The notes under the pieces: model-generated
What the model was told of the DNA's origin: nothing
Databases searched by the model: none
Seen by the model: the letters and a program-made list of their open reading frames with translations, nothing else
DNA from: Emcibacter sp.
Lineage (GTDB): Bacteria > Pseudomonadota > Alphaproteobacteria > Sphingomonadales > Emcibacteraceae
Length of the DNA: 14,748 bases
NCBI GenBank assembly: GCA_027019205.1
Contig: JALUWZ010000064.1
Coordinates: 1 to 14,748, forward strand
Direction: 5' to 3'
Part shown: piece after piece, positions 1 through 7,494 of the stretch
How the letters are laid out: the number at the start of each line of letters is the position of its first letter
How positions within the stretch are numbered: the first letter of the stretch is position 1
Translations under genes and position numbers: made by a program

Positions 1-1
1 C

Positions 2-772
2 AATGAAACCGGTGTTTTTATGCCGGCGCCGTTATATTATTCCCATAAAATTCTTAAATCACTGGCGGATGCCCGTCATGGCGGGGTCACCGAACTCGGG
101 CCGGATTCCAAAAGTCAGGTTACCCTGAAATATGAGGATGGTGTCCCGGTTGAGGCGACTTCCATTGTGGTCTCAACCCAGCACGGGGCCGATGTCGGTC
201 AGGACCGGGTCCGGGAAATCGTCCTTGAACATATCGCAAGCAGCCTGCCGGAGGGCTGGATGTGCCCCGAAGACGAGCTGTATATCAATCCGACCGGAAA
301 ATTTGCCATTGGCGGGCCGGACGGCGATGCGGGCCTGACCGGGCGCAAGATCATTGTCGATACTTACGGCGGGGCGGCCCCCCATGGTGGCGGTGCTTTT
401 TCCGGCAAGGACCCGACCAAGGTTGATCGCTCGGCGGCCTATGCCTCGCGCTATCTGGCGCGTAATGTGGTGGCGGCAGGACTTGCGGACCGCTGCACCA
501 TTCAGCTTTCTTACGCGATCGGCGTGTCTCATCCCCTGTCACTTTATGTGGATTTCCATAATACGGGCCATATTGATCCGTCACGCCTTGAAAAGCTGTT
601 GATGGATGTCATGGATTTAAGCCCGCGCGGCATTCGCGAGCATCTCAAACTCAACCGGCCCATCTACGAACGGACGGCAGCTTATGGCCATTTTGGCCGC
701 ATGCCGGAAGCCGATGGCGGTTTTTCATGGGAAAAAGATGATCTGGTTGACATTTTGAAGAGTCATTTCTAG
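2..772 (+). CDS. metK: S-adenosylmethionine synthetase, C-terminal part (5' end outside window)
   Basis: MetK makes S-adenosylmethionine from methionine and ATP in the cytosol and is normally a tetramer. The frame is open from the first bases: the six codons before the ATG at 20 read NETGVF and continue into MPAP, matching the family's internal NETxxxMPAP segment. The ATG at 20 is therefore an internal methionine and the gene begins upstream of the window. The glycine-rich MetK signature GGGAFSGKDP lies at 386-415 and is followed by KVDRSAAYA. The family's INPTG(K/R)F, IGGP and LTGRKIIVDTYGG blocks and the C-terminal TAAYGHFGR block are all present. About 256 codons are visible out of a usual 385-400. 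The product supplies the methyl donor for TrmB, whose gene starts 13 bases downstream, probably in the same transcript. The family assignment is secure; only the 5' end is missing. Confidence 0.97.
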   Translation, partial: NETGVFMPAPLYYSHKILKSLADARHGGVTELGPDSKSQVTLKYEDGVPVEATSIVVSTQHGADVGQDRVREIVLEHIASSLPEGWMCPEDELYINPTGKFAIGGPDGDAGLTGRKIIVDTYGGAAPHGGGAFSGKDPTKVDRSAAYASRYLARNVVAAGLADRCTIQLSYAIGVSHPLSLYVDFHNTGHIDPSRLEKLLMDVMDLSPRGIREHLKLNRPIYERTAAYGHFGRMPEADGGFSWEKDDLVDILKSHF

Positions 773-785
773 AAATATTTGACAT

Positions 786-1493
786 ATGCGTGATCTGGAA
801 GCCATTAAAGGCAGTCGTATCTATGGCCGGCGTCAGGGTCCGGCGCTTTCCGCCACCCGTCAGGCCCGGCTTGACAAATGGCTGCCAAAACTCGCCATCG
901 CCACGCCCGGGCCGACAGCTGTTCATCCCGGCGACTATTTCCCGTCAGCGATGCGGGATTACTGGCTTGAGATCGGCTTTGGCAAGGGTGAACATCTGGC
1001 GGCACAGGCCAGGGTCAATCCCGATATTGGCATGATCGGTTGTGAGCCGTTCCTCAACGGGGTGTCCGGTCTGGTTGATCTTGTGGACAGTGAAGAGCTG
1101 AAAAATATCAGGATTTTTACCGATGATGCCCGCCTGCTGATGGACAGCCTGCCGGAACAGTCTCTGGGCCGGGCGTTTATTTTATTCCCCGACCCGTGGC
1201 CCAAGGCGCGCCACCACAAGCGCCGGATGGTCTGCCCCGGCAATATTGCTGTTCTGTCACGGATATTGAAGGACGGGGCCGAGCTGCGGATTGCCACCGA
1301 CCATATGGAATATTGCCGCTGGATCATGGCCCATATGCTGGAAAATCCGGATTTTGTCTGGATCAGCGACCAGCCGGGCGACTGGCAGAACAGACCCGGC
1401 GACTGGCCCCGGAGCCGCTATGAAATCAAATCACTGGCCCAGGGACGTAAAAGCAGCTATTTGCGCTTTGTTCGCCGTCCCCGTCAGGGATAG
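786..1493 (+). CDS. trmB: tRNA (guanine-N7-)-methyltransferase TrmB
   Basis: TrmB transfers a methyl group from SAM to N7 of guanine 46 in the variable loop of many tRNAs. The 235-residue product has the SAM-binding glycine motif LEIGFGKGEHL at residues 61-71 and the family hallmark FPDPWPKxRHHKRR at 134-147, which holds catalytic and tRNA-binding residues. Downstream blocks ATDHMEY and SRYE also match the family. The N-terminal 55 residues are basic and less conserved, as is usual. The ATG at 786 is the first plausible start after the metK stop, but its ribosome binding site is weak (AT-rich TATTTGACAT upstream), so translation may partly depend on coupling to metK. The metK-trmB-rimP order is common in alphaproteobacteria. 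A 7-bp stem with one G·T pair (1484-1490 with 1498-1504) straddles the stop codon. It lacks a T run, so I do not call it a terminator. Confidence 0.96.
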   Translation: MRDLEAIKGSRIYGRRQGPALSATRQARLDKWLPKLAIATPGPTAVHPGDYFPSAMRDYWLEIGFGKGEHLAAQARVNPDIGMIGCEPFLNGVSGLVDLVDSEELKNIRIFTDDARLLMDSLPEQSLGRAFILFPDPWPKARHHKRRMVCPGNIAVLSRILKDGAELRIATDHMEYCRWIMAHMLENPDFVWISDQPGDWQNRPGDWPRSRYEIKSLAQGRKSSYLRFVRRPRQG

Positions 1494-1514
1494 TCTGTTC
1501 CTGATACTATTCGC

Positions 1515-1544
1515 TTGAAGTTCTCACGCTTTTGACTATATATA
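1515..1544 (+). promoter_or_regulatory. Candidate sigma-70-type promoter for the rimP-nusA-infB operon
   Basis: A TTGAAG hexamer at 1515-1520 is followed, after 16 bases, by TATATA at 1537-1542 inside an 8-base TATATATA run. This would start transcription near 1550 and give a leader of about 70 bases before the rimP ATG. It lies in the only sizeable non-coding gap (about 130 bases) between trmB and rimP, where the operon promoter is expected. The spacer is one base short of optimal and the exact -10 register is uncertain. Confidence 0.45.
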
Positions 1545-1622
1545 GAACAACCGAATCACTTGAAATGTTTAGAGTGCGGGCAAGTGTCTCACTGGCCTGC
1601 ATTTTTATTTGGTGGAAAGAGA

Positions 1623-2114
1623 ATGTCGTCACAGACCGCTATTTTGCATAAAATTATTGACCCCGTTGCGGAAAGCATGGGCTATGACGTCGTGCGCATT
1701 GCCCTGCTGAACTCTGCCCGGGGCGGGGCGGTCACCCTGCAGGTCATGGCGGAAAGGCCGGATGGCAGCATGGAGATAGCGGATTGTGAAAAACTGAGCC
1801 GGGAAATTTCCGTACTTCTTGATGTGGAAGACCCGTTGCCCGAGGAATATATACTGGAGGTCAGTACGCCGGGCATTGACCGGCCTCTGACCCGGCGCCG
1901 GGATTTTGAAAATTATGCCGGATTTGAGGCGAAGATAGAATTGTCGATGCCCGAAGCCGGCAGAAGACGTTATCGCGGCAAATTGCTCGGCATAACGGAT
2001 GATCTGGTCAGAATTGATGTGGATGGTGAGGTTTTTGAACTTGATTTCAGCAATATTCACCGGTCCAAACTGGTCCTGACCGATGAATTGCTGGCGCAGG
2101 CCGGGAGCCGGTGA
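1623..2114 (+). CDS. rimP: Ribosome maturation factor RimP
   Basis: RimP binds the free 30S subunit and assists its late maturation. The 163-residue protein has the two-domain RimP layout: an N-terminal alpha/beta domain (about 1-85) with the conserved block STPGIDRPL at 81-89, and a C-terminal Sm-like beta-barrel (about 92-155) ending with the FSNIHRSKL-type strand. I chose the ATG at 1623 because GGTGGAAAGAGA directly precedes it and the protein then begins at the family's usual N-terminus. An in-frame TTG at 1560 would add 21 unrelated residues, including two cysteines, and is rejected. The stop lies 65 bases before the nusA start, the usual head of the nusA operon. Nothing unusual is seen in the coding region. 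Confidence 0.95.
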   Translation: MSSQTAILHKIIDPVAESMGYDVVRIALLNSARGGAVTLQVMAERPDGSMEIADCEKLSREISVLLDVEDPLPEEYILEVSTPGIDRPLTRRRDFENYAGFEAKIELSMPEAGRRRYRGKLLGITDDLVRIDVDGEVFELDFSNIHRSKLVLTDELLAQAGSR

Positions 2115-2179
2115 CAGAAATGAGTAACAGTTGAATTTGGGAATAATATGGCCCGCAGGGCATGAATGGAGTTAAAGCT

Positions 2180-3763
2180 ATGACAACAGCGGTCAGTGCG
2201 AACAGGATTGAGTTATTGCAAATTGCTGATGCGGTTGCACGGGAAAAAAATATCGACAAGGAGATCGTTCTCGAGGCTCTGGAAGAGGCCATTCAGAAAG
2301 CGGCCCGGTCCCGTTACGGGGCGGAAAATGAAATCAAGGCCCATATCGAACGTAAAACCGGCGATATCAAGCTTTACCGGGTGCTGGAGGTTGTCGAAAA
2401 TGTCGAAAACCCGGCAACGGAACTTACCCTGAAGGATGCCGGAAAATTAAAGGAAGGCGCGGTAATCGGCGATCTTCTGGCGGACGAATTGCCCCCGGTT
2501 GATTTTGGCCGGGTTGCGGCCCAGACAGCCAAGCAGGTAATTGTGCAAAAAGTCCGTGATGCCGAGCGCGAGCGCCAGTTCGATGAATATAAGGAACGGA
2601 TTGGTGAAATAATTAACGGCGTCGTCAAACGGGTTGAATATGGTAATGTGATCGTTGATATCGGCCAGGCCGAGGCTATTATCCGGCGCGATCAGATGAT
2701 CCCCCGCGAACATATGCGTAACGGCGACCGGATACGGGCCTATATCGCCGATGTTCGCCGCGAACTCAGAGGGCCGCAAATCTTTCTGTCACGTTCCCAT
2801 CCGGATTTCATGGCCAGACTCTTCACCCAGGAGGTGCCGGAAATCTATGATGGCATTATTGAAATTGTCGGGGTCGCCCGTGATCCGGGCAGCCGGGCCA
2901 AAATAGCGGTCAGCAGTGTGGACAGTTCGATCGATCCGGTCGGGGCATGCGTCGGCATGCGCGGCAGCCGGGTACAGGCGGTGGTCAATGAACTGGCCGG
3001 GGAAAAGATTGACATCATACAATGGTCCCCGGACCCCGCGACCTTTATCATCAGCGCCCTCGCCCCGGCGGATGTTGCCAAGGTGGTTCTGGATGAGGAC
3101 CGCAAGCGTATTGATGTGGTGGTGCCCGAAGATCAGCTGAGCCTGGCCATTGGCCGGCGCGGACAGAATGTTCGTCTGGCGTCCCAACTGAGTGGCTGGC
3201 AGGTCGATATTATGACTGAAGCCGCCGAATCGGAAAAACGCCAGGCCGAATACAAGGTCCGGACCAGTCTGTTTGTTGAACAGCTTGATGTGGATGAAAC
3301 CCTGGCTCTGCTGCTGGTGGCGGAAGGCTTCCGCAATATGGAGGAAGTTGCCTATGTCGCGCCGGAAGAATTCGCCGGCATAGAGGGCTTTGATGCGGAT
3401 CTGGTGGAAGAACTGCAAAACCGCGCCCGTGAGTCTCTGGAACGTCAGTCTGCTGAATCGGAAAAAACCCGGATAGAAATGGGTGTTTCCGACGAAATTG
3501 CCGCGATTGACGGCCTGACACCAACCATGATGGTAACCCTCGGCAAAGCCGGCATCAAGACTCTGGATGATCTTGGTGATCTGTCAGCGGATGAGCTGAT
3601 CAGCCCGGAAGACGGCATTCTGCGCGGCGGGGACCTGAGCGAGGAACAGGCAAACGAGATCATTATGGCCGCGCGCGCCCACTGGTTCGAGGATGAAGAG
3701 ACAGAAATAGCAGAAGAGTCAGAACCGGTTGAAGCAGCCCCCGAAGAACAGGGAGCAGAATAA
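2180..3763 (+). CDS. nusA: Transcription termination/antitermination factor NusA
   Basis: NusA binds RNA polymerase and nascent RNA, affecting pausing, intrinsic and Rho-dependent termination, and antitermination. Domains of the 527-residue product: N-terminal RNAP-binding domain (about 1-128); S1 domain (about 135-205); KH1 (about 235-300, with GACVGMRGSRV at 255-265); KH2 (about 305-350, with IGRRGQN at 324-330); and two C-terminal helix-hairpin-helix acidic-repeat modules (about 360-420 and 435-500). It ends in a strongly acidic tail (504-527). Retention of both C-terminal repeats is the proteobacterial layout. Two in-frame ATGs exist, at 2162 and 2180. I chose 2180 because GGAG at 2168-2171 is correctly spaced and MTTAVSANRIELL fits the family N-terminus. 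The next gene starts 25 bases after the stop if its GTG start is used. Confidence 0.96.
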   Translation: MTTAVSANRIELLQIADAVAREKNIDKEIVLEALEEAIQKAARSRYGAENEIKAHIERKTGDIKLYRVLEVVENVENPATELTLKDAGKLKEGAVIGDLLADELPPVDFGRVAAQTAKQVIVQKVRDAERERQFDEYKERIGEIINGVVKRVEYGNVIVDIGQAEAIIRRDQMIPREHMRNGDRIRAYIADVRRELRGPQIFLSRSHPDFMARLFTQEVPEIYDGIIEIVGVARDPGSRAKIAVSSVDSSIDPVGACVGMRGSRVQAVVNELAGEKIDIIQWSPDPATFIISALAPADVAKVVLDEDRKRIDVVVPEDQLSLAIGRRGQNVRLASQLSGWQVDIMTEAAESEKRQAEYKVRTSLFVEQLDVDETLALLLVAEGFRNMEEVAYVAPEEFAGIEGFDADLVEELQNRARESLERQSAESEKTRIEMGVSDEIAAIDGLTPTMMVTLGKAGIKTLDDLGDLSADELISPEDGILRGGDLSEEQANEIIMAARAHWFEDEETEIAEESEPVEAAPEEQGAE

Positions 3764-3788
3764 AAAGCAGGAGCAGACGGAAAACAGC

Positions 3789-4466
3789 GTGACAAGGGAC
3801 AGCAGGCCCGGAAAGTACGGGAAAAGAAAGCACAGGGAAAGAAAATGTCTGGTGACCGGACAAATATATCCGACCCACCGGCTGATTCGGTTTGTTGTTG
3901 ATCCGCAGGGTAGCGTAATCCCGGATGTGGCGGCAAAGCTGCCGGGTCGGGGCGGCTGGATTCTGGCCGAGGGCAAACTGCTGGAACAGGCGATGCGGAA
4001 AAAGACACTTCTCCATTTCGGGCGCCGGGTCGTTGCTTTAAAATCTGATGAGGGGACCCGGGGTGAAAAAATACCGGTCAGGGTGGATGACAATCTGCCG
4101 CAACTTGTTGTAAAATTGCTGCGGCAGCGTTGTCTGGACTATCTTGGTCTGGCCAACCGGGCGGGGTTTGTGGTGTCGGGATTTGAAAAAGTCCGGGCTG
4201 TAGTAACATCCGGCAAATGTCGGGCCTTGATCTTTGCGGAAGATGCGGCGGCAGGCGGGCGGCGTAAAATATGCTCTGGCCTTAAAATATCTTCTGATCA
4301 GGGGAATATTCTTGATAATTTGCGGATGATTGATATGTTCACTCGCGAACAGTTAGGACAAACGCTTGGTATGGCAAATGCGGTGAATGTGGCATTGCTG
4401 CCCGGCGGGATAACGGAAAGCTTTCTCAAGGAGTTTTCCCGGTATGAATCTGTCATTTTGCGGTGA
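3789..4466 (+). CDS. ylxR: YlxR-family RNA-binding protein fused to an L7Ae-like domain (DUF448 + L7Ae)
   Basis: This is the small nucleic-acid-binding protein encoded between nusA and infB. In Bacillus, YlxR (also called RnpM) and the L7Ae-like YlxQ are separate genes at this position; here both units are in one chain of about 225 residues. The YlxR part (about 14-85) shows RKCLVTG at 18-24 and LPGRGGWI at 51-58. The L7Ae-like part (about 108-205) shows RCLDYLGLANRAG and the VxSGFEKVRAVV helix, ending with a family-like FTREQLG...LALL region. The start is uncertain: the GTG at 3789 has purine-rich ACGGAAA upstream and places the protein 25 bases after nusA. A TTG at 3729 would overlap nusA by 35 bases and add a very basic, low-complexity 20-residue head. 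The precise function in this class is unknown; RNA binding is inferred from both folds. Confidence 0.9.
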   Translation: MTRDSRPGKYGKRKHRERKCLVTGQIYPTHRLIRFVVDPQGSVIPDVAAKLPGRGGWILAEGKLLEQAMRKKTLLHFGRRVVALKSDEGTRGEKIPVRVDDNLPQLVVKLLRQRCLDYLGLANRAGFVVSGFEKVRAVVTSGKCRALIFAEDAAAGGRRKICSGLKISSDQGNILDNLRMIDMFTREQLGQTLGMANAVNVALLPGGITESFLKEFSRYESVILR

Positions 4467-4525
4467 CGACATGGTATGGTCCCTTTGATGTGATTGAGTT
4501 GAAGGCGAATATAGGCGAATAAAGA

Positions 4526-7078
4526 ATGAGTGACGATAAGGACATACAAAAAAAACTGTCGGTTTCCGGCTCTGGTTCAGGCCGAAAAACACTACAGTTG
4601 AAGTCCACTGTTTCTGCGGGCGCCCGGTCTTCCGGTGGTGTGGTCGTTCAACGCAAGAAAAAGCTGATCCTCAAACCGGGGGTAAAGCCTGATGCGGCGC
4701 CGGACTCATCTGAAACAAAAACGGTTTCCCCGAAAAAGAAGCCCTTGCCCGCGACACCGGCAGGCAGGAAACCGGTGACGCAGGATGGTCGCAAGCTGAC
4801 CGAGGGGGAGTTGAAGGCCCGCGCCCATGCCCTTGAACTGGCCAAAATAGAATCCGAGAAGCGCGAACGCGAAGAGGCAGAGGCCGCGAGAAAGCGTGCC
4901 GTAGAAGCGGCGGCCAGATCCAAATCAGATCAGGCAAAAGCCGAGCAGACTGTCAAAGACGCCAAAAAAACTGCCCGCGATGATGCCAAATTCAAAGCAG
5001 ATATTGAGGTCAAGAAAAAGATTGAGGCCGAGCTGAAAGCCAAGGCTGAAAAAGAAGAACAAAAAAAGCAGGCTGCGGAAAAGCAGAAGAATAAACCGGC
5101 GGCGGCAAAAAAACCGCTTCCCGCCGCAAAGCCGGAGCAGGAAAAACGTCCAACGCCCAAAGCATCCCGGGGTCGCGGTGAAAATGCCAGACGGACGGGT
5201 CGCCTGACCGTAACCCAGGCCCTGTCCGGCGGGGCCCGGGAACGCCAGCGCAGCTTTGCCGCCCTGAAACGGGCCAGAGCCAAGGAACGGCGCAAGGGCG
5301 GCCAAAGTCCGCAGCAGAAAGTCTTCCGCGAGGTTATCATTCCTGACATGATCACCGTGGCGGAACTGGCGAGCCGCATGACCGAAAAAACCGTCGATGT
5401 CATCCGGTCGCTGATGAAAATGGATGTCATGGCCACGGCCAACCAGCAGATAGACCAGGATACCGCCGAATTGATTGTTGAGGAATTTGGCCATAAGGTG
5501 AAGCGGGTCAGCGCTGCCGACGTTGAAATTGATCTTTCCGGTCCGGAAGACAACGAGGCCGATATGGTATCGCGCGCGCCGGTTGTGACCGTGATGGGCC
5601 ATGTTGATCACGGCAAGACCTCTATTCTTGACGCCTTCCGCAAATCTTCCGTCGTGACGGGGGAGGCCGGGGGTATTACCCAGCATATCGGCGCCTATCA
5701 GGTGCGGATGAATGGCGGCAACAAGGTTACTTTCCTTGATACGCCGGGTCATGCGGCCTTTTCTGCCATGCGGTCCCGTGGGGCAAGTGCGACCGACATT
5801 GTCATCCTTGTGGTGGCAGCCGATGACGGCATCATGCCCCAGACCATTGAAGCGATCAATCATGCCAAGGCGGCGCAGGTGCCGATCATTGTCGCGATCA
5901 ATAAAATTGACAAGCCGGGGGCCAATCCGGACAAGGTCCGTCAGGATCTGCTGCAGCATGAGGTATTTGTTGAAAGCATGGGCGGCGAGGTGCTTGATGT
6001 CGAGGTTTCGGCGCTCAAGGGCACCAATCTTGACAAGCTGGCCGAAGCGATAGAGCTTCAGGCGGAATTGCTTGATCTCAGGGTCAACAAGGACCGCAAT
6101 GCCGACGGGATTGTGGTTGAGGCCCGTCTTGACCGTGGTCAGGGGCTGGTTGCCACCATACTGGTTCAGCGCGGGACGCTCAAAGTTGGTGATATTTTTG
6201 TCTGTGGCAAGGAATGGGGCCGGGTGCGGGCAATGCTGAATGATCATGGCCGCAATATGAAAAAGGCCGGACCATCGGTTCCGGTTGAGGTTCTCGGCCT
6301 GAACGGTCTGCCACGGTCCGGCGACAGCTTCATTGTGGTTGACAGCGAAACCAGGGCGCGCGAGGTTTCCGAATTCCGCCAAAACCGCGAACGGCTGGAA
6401 AAAGAGGCGGCGCCGAAAGCAACGCTTGAAGCTATGTTCGAGAAGCTGAACAGCAAACAGGCGGAAATTGTGCCGCTGGTGATCAAGACCGATGTTCAAG
6501 GCTCGTCCGAGGCGATTGTCAGTGCGCTTGAAGCGATGAATACAGACGAGGTTCAGGCCAAAATCCTTCATGCCGCTGTCGGCGGGATTTCAGAATCCGA
6601 TGTCACTCTGGCCATTGCCTCCCATGCGCCGATTCTGGGCTTTAATGTCCGGGCAAGCCGCAAGGCAGCGGAACTCGCCCATCAGGAAGGGGTGGAAATC
6701 CGCTATTATTCGGTGATCTATGACCTTGTTGATGATATCAAGGCGGTGATGTCGGGCAAACTGGCCCCTGAATTGCGCGAGACAATTCTCGGAACTGCCG
6801 AAATTCTCGACATCTTTTCCGCCGGCAAGACCGGCAAGGCCGCCGGTTGTCTGGTGCTGGACGGTATTGTCAGGAAGGGCGCCCGTGCGCGTCTGCTGCG
6901 TGATGACGTGGTGGTCTTCGAGGGTGACCTCGGCTCTTTGCGCCGCTTTAAGGATGATGTTGACGAGGTCCGGTCAGGCACCGAATGCGGTATAAATTTT
7001 GCCAGCTATAACGACCTGAAAAAGGGTGACATTATCGAATGTTACGAGGTTGAGGAAATTGAACGTTCTCTCAGCTGA
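4526..7078 (+). CDS. infB: Translation initiation factor IF-2
   Basis: IF-2 is the GTPase that places formyl-Met-tRNA on the 30S subunit and promotes 50S joining. The 850-residue product begins with an IF2-associated segment (1-60). A very charged Lys/Glu/Ala-rich linker follows (about 90-240, probably helical or disordered), then an IF2-N module (about 268-325). The G domain runs from about 350 and shows all its motifs: GHVDHGKT (G1, 358-365), GGITQHIGAY (switch I, with the G2 Thr), DTPGH (G3, 405-409), NKID (G4, 459-462) and SALKG (G5). Domains II, III and the C-terminal fMet-binding barrel follow, ending near CYEVEEIERSLS. The length is normal for the class. The ATG at 4526 has only a weak AAAG upstream, but the N-terminus matches alphaproteobacterial IF-2. 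Several 7-8 base A runs occur in the linker (see findings). Confidence 0.97.
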   Translation: MSDDKDIQKKLSVSGSGSGRKTLQLKSTVSAGARSSGGVVVQRKKKLILKPGVKPDAAPDSSETKTVSPKKKPLPATPAGRKPVTQDGRKLTEGELKARAHALELAKIESEKREREEAEAARKRAVEAAARSKSDQAKAEQTVKDAKKTARDDAKFKADIEVKKKIEAELKAKAEKEEQKKQAAEKQKNKPAAAKKPLPAAKPEQEKRPTPKASRGRGENARRTGRLTVTQALSGGARERQRSFAALKRARAKERRKGGQSPQQKVFREVIIPDMITVAELASRMTEKTVDVIRSLMKMDVMATANQQIDQDTAELIVEEFGHKVKRVSAADVEIDLSGPEDNEADMVSRAPVVTVMGHVDHGKTSILDAFRKSSVVTGEAGGITQHIGAYQVRMNGGNKVTFLDTPGHAAFSAMRSRGASATDIVILVVAADDGIMPQTIEAINHAKAAQVPIIVAINKIDKPGANPDKVRQDLLQHEVFVESMGGEVLDVEVSALKGTNLDKLAEAIELQAELLDLRVNKDRNADGIVVEARLDRGQGLVATILVQRGTLKVGDIFVCGKEWGRVRAMLNDHGRNMKKAGPSVPVEVLGLNGLPRSGDSFIVVDSETRAREVSEFRQNRERLEKEAAPKATLEAMFEKLNSKQAEIVPLVIKTDVQGSSEAIVSALEAMNTDEVQAKILHAAVGGISESDVTLAIASHAPILGFNVRASRKAAELAHQEGVEIRYYSVIYDLVDDIKAVMSGKLAPELRETILGTAEILDIFSAGKTGKAAGCLVLDGIVRKGARARLLRDDVVVFEGDLGSLRRFKDDVDEVRSGTECGINFASYNDLKKGDIIECYEVEEIERSLS

Positions 7079-7095
7079 TTTTGAAGGATCATAAT

Positions 7096-7491
7096 ATGTC
7101 CAGATCGCACAATGAATCCGGCGCGAGCCATCGCCTGCTCAGGGTGGGGGAGAATATCCGCCATGCCCTGTCGGAAATTTTTGTTCGTGGCGACATTCGT
7201 GATCCGTCCCTTGACGGGGTTTCGGTGACCGTGACCGAGGTCCGCTGCAGCCCGGACCTTCACCATGCCACGGTTTTCGTCATGCCACTCGGCGGCGCCC
7301 ATGCCGGGGATGTGGTCGATGGCCTCAACCGCTGCAGCAAATATATCCGTGGCCGGTTGTCGCATATGGTGCGGATGAAATATCTGCCCGAGCTGAAATT
7401 CACCGGCGATTCAAGCTTTGGCGAGGCCGATCATATAGAGCAGCTTCTGCATAGTCCCCATGTGGCCCAAGACCTGATCAAGGGTGATTGA
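7096..7491 (+). CDS. rbfA: 30S ribosome-binding factor RbfA
   Basis: RbfA binds immature 30S subunits near the 5' end of 16S rRNA (helix 1 region) and is needed for efficient processing and cold growth. The 131-residue protein has the single KH-like fold of the family: an N-terminal basic helix (about 11-30, SHRLLRVGENIRHALSEIF), the VSVTEV-like strand near 42-50, then SKYIRGRL (81-88) and the strand LPELKF (97-102). The ATG at 7096 is preceded by AAGGA at 7084-7088 with seven bases between. An in-frame TTG at 7081 overlaps that ribosome binding site and is less likely. It lies 17 bases after infB, and only three bases separate its stop from truB, which suggests translational coupling. Confidence 0.95.
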   Translation: MSRSHNESGASHRLLRVGENIRHALSEIFVRGDIRDPSLDGVSVTVTEVRCSPDLHHATVFVMPLGGAHAGDVVDGLNRCSKYIRGRLSHMVRMKYLPELKFTGDSSFGEADHIEQLLHSPHVAQDLIKGD

Positions 7492-7494
7492 CCC

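Noticed and set aside
1484..1504. Stem-loop at the trmB stop as terminator
   Set aside because: The 7-bp stem contains a G·T pair and no T run follows.
1520..1548. GTTCT...AGAAC inverted repeat around the candidate rimP promoter
   Set aside because: The arms are only 5 bp with a 19-base spacer, easily chance; no known operator was recognised.
1560..1622. Upstream TTG start for rimP giving a Cys-containing N-terminal extension
   Set aside because: The ATG at 1623 has a good ribosome binding site and the family N-terminus; the extension would overlap the leader and matches nothing known.
2789..3418. 209-codon minus-strand frame opposite nusA
   Set aside because: It is antisense to the KH domains of nusA and without recognisable features.
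3729..3788. TTG start of ylxR inside nusA
   Set aside because: It overlaps the nusA acidic-tail codons; the added residues are low-complexity and the GTG at 3789 fits spacing better. It is not excluded.
4925..6571. Long (548-codon) open frame antisense to infB
   Set aside because: It lies entirely opposite infB, has no recognisable domain, and its composition (runs of Phe and Leu opposite Lys/Glu codons) is what the complement of the infB linker and G domain gives.
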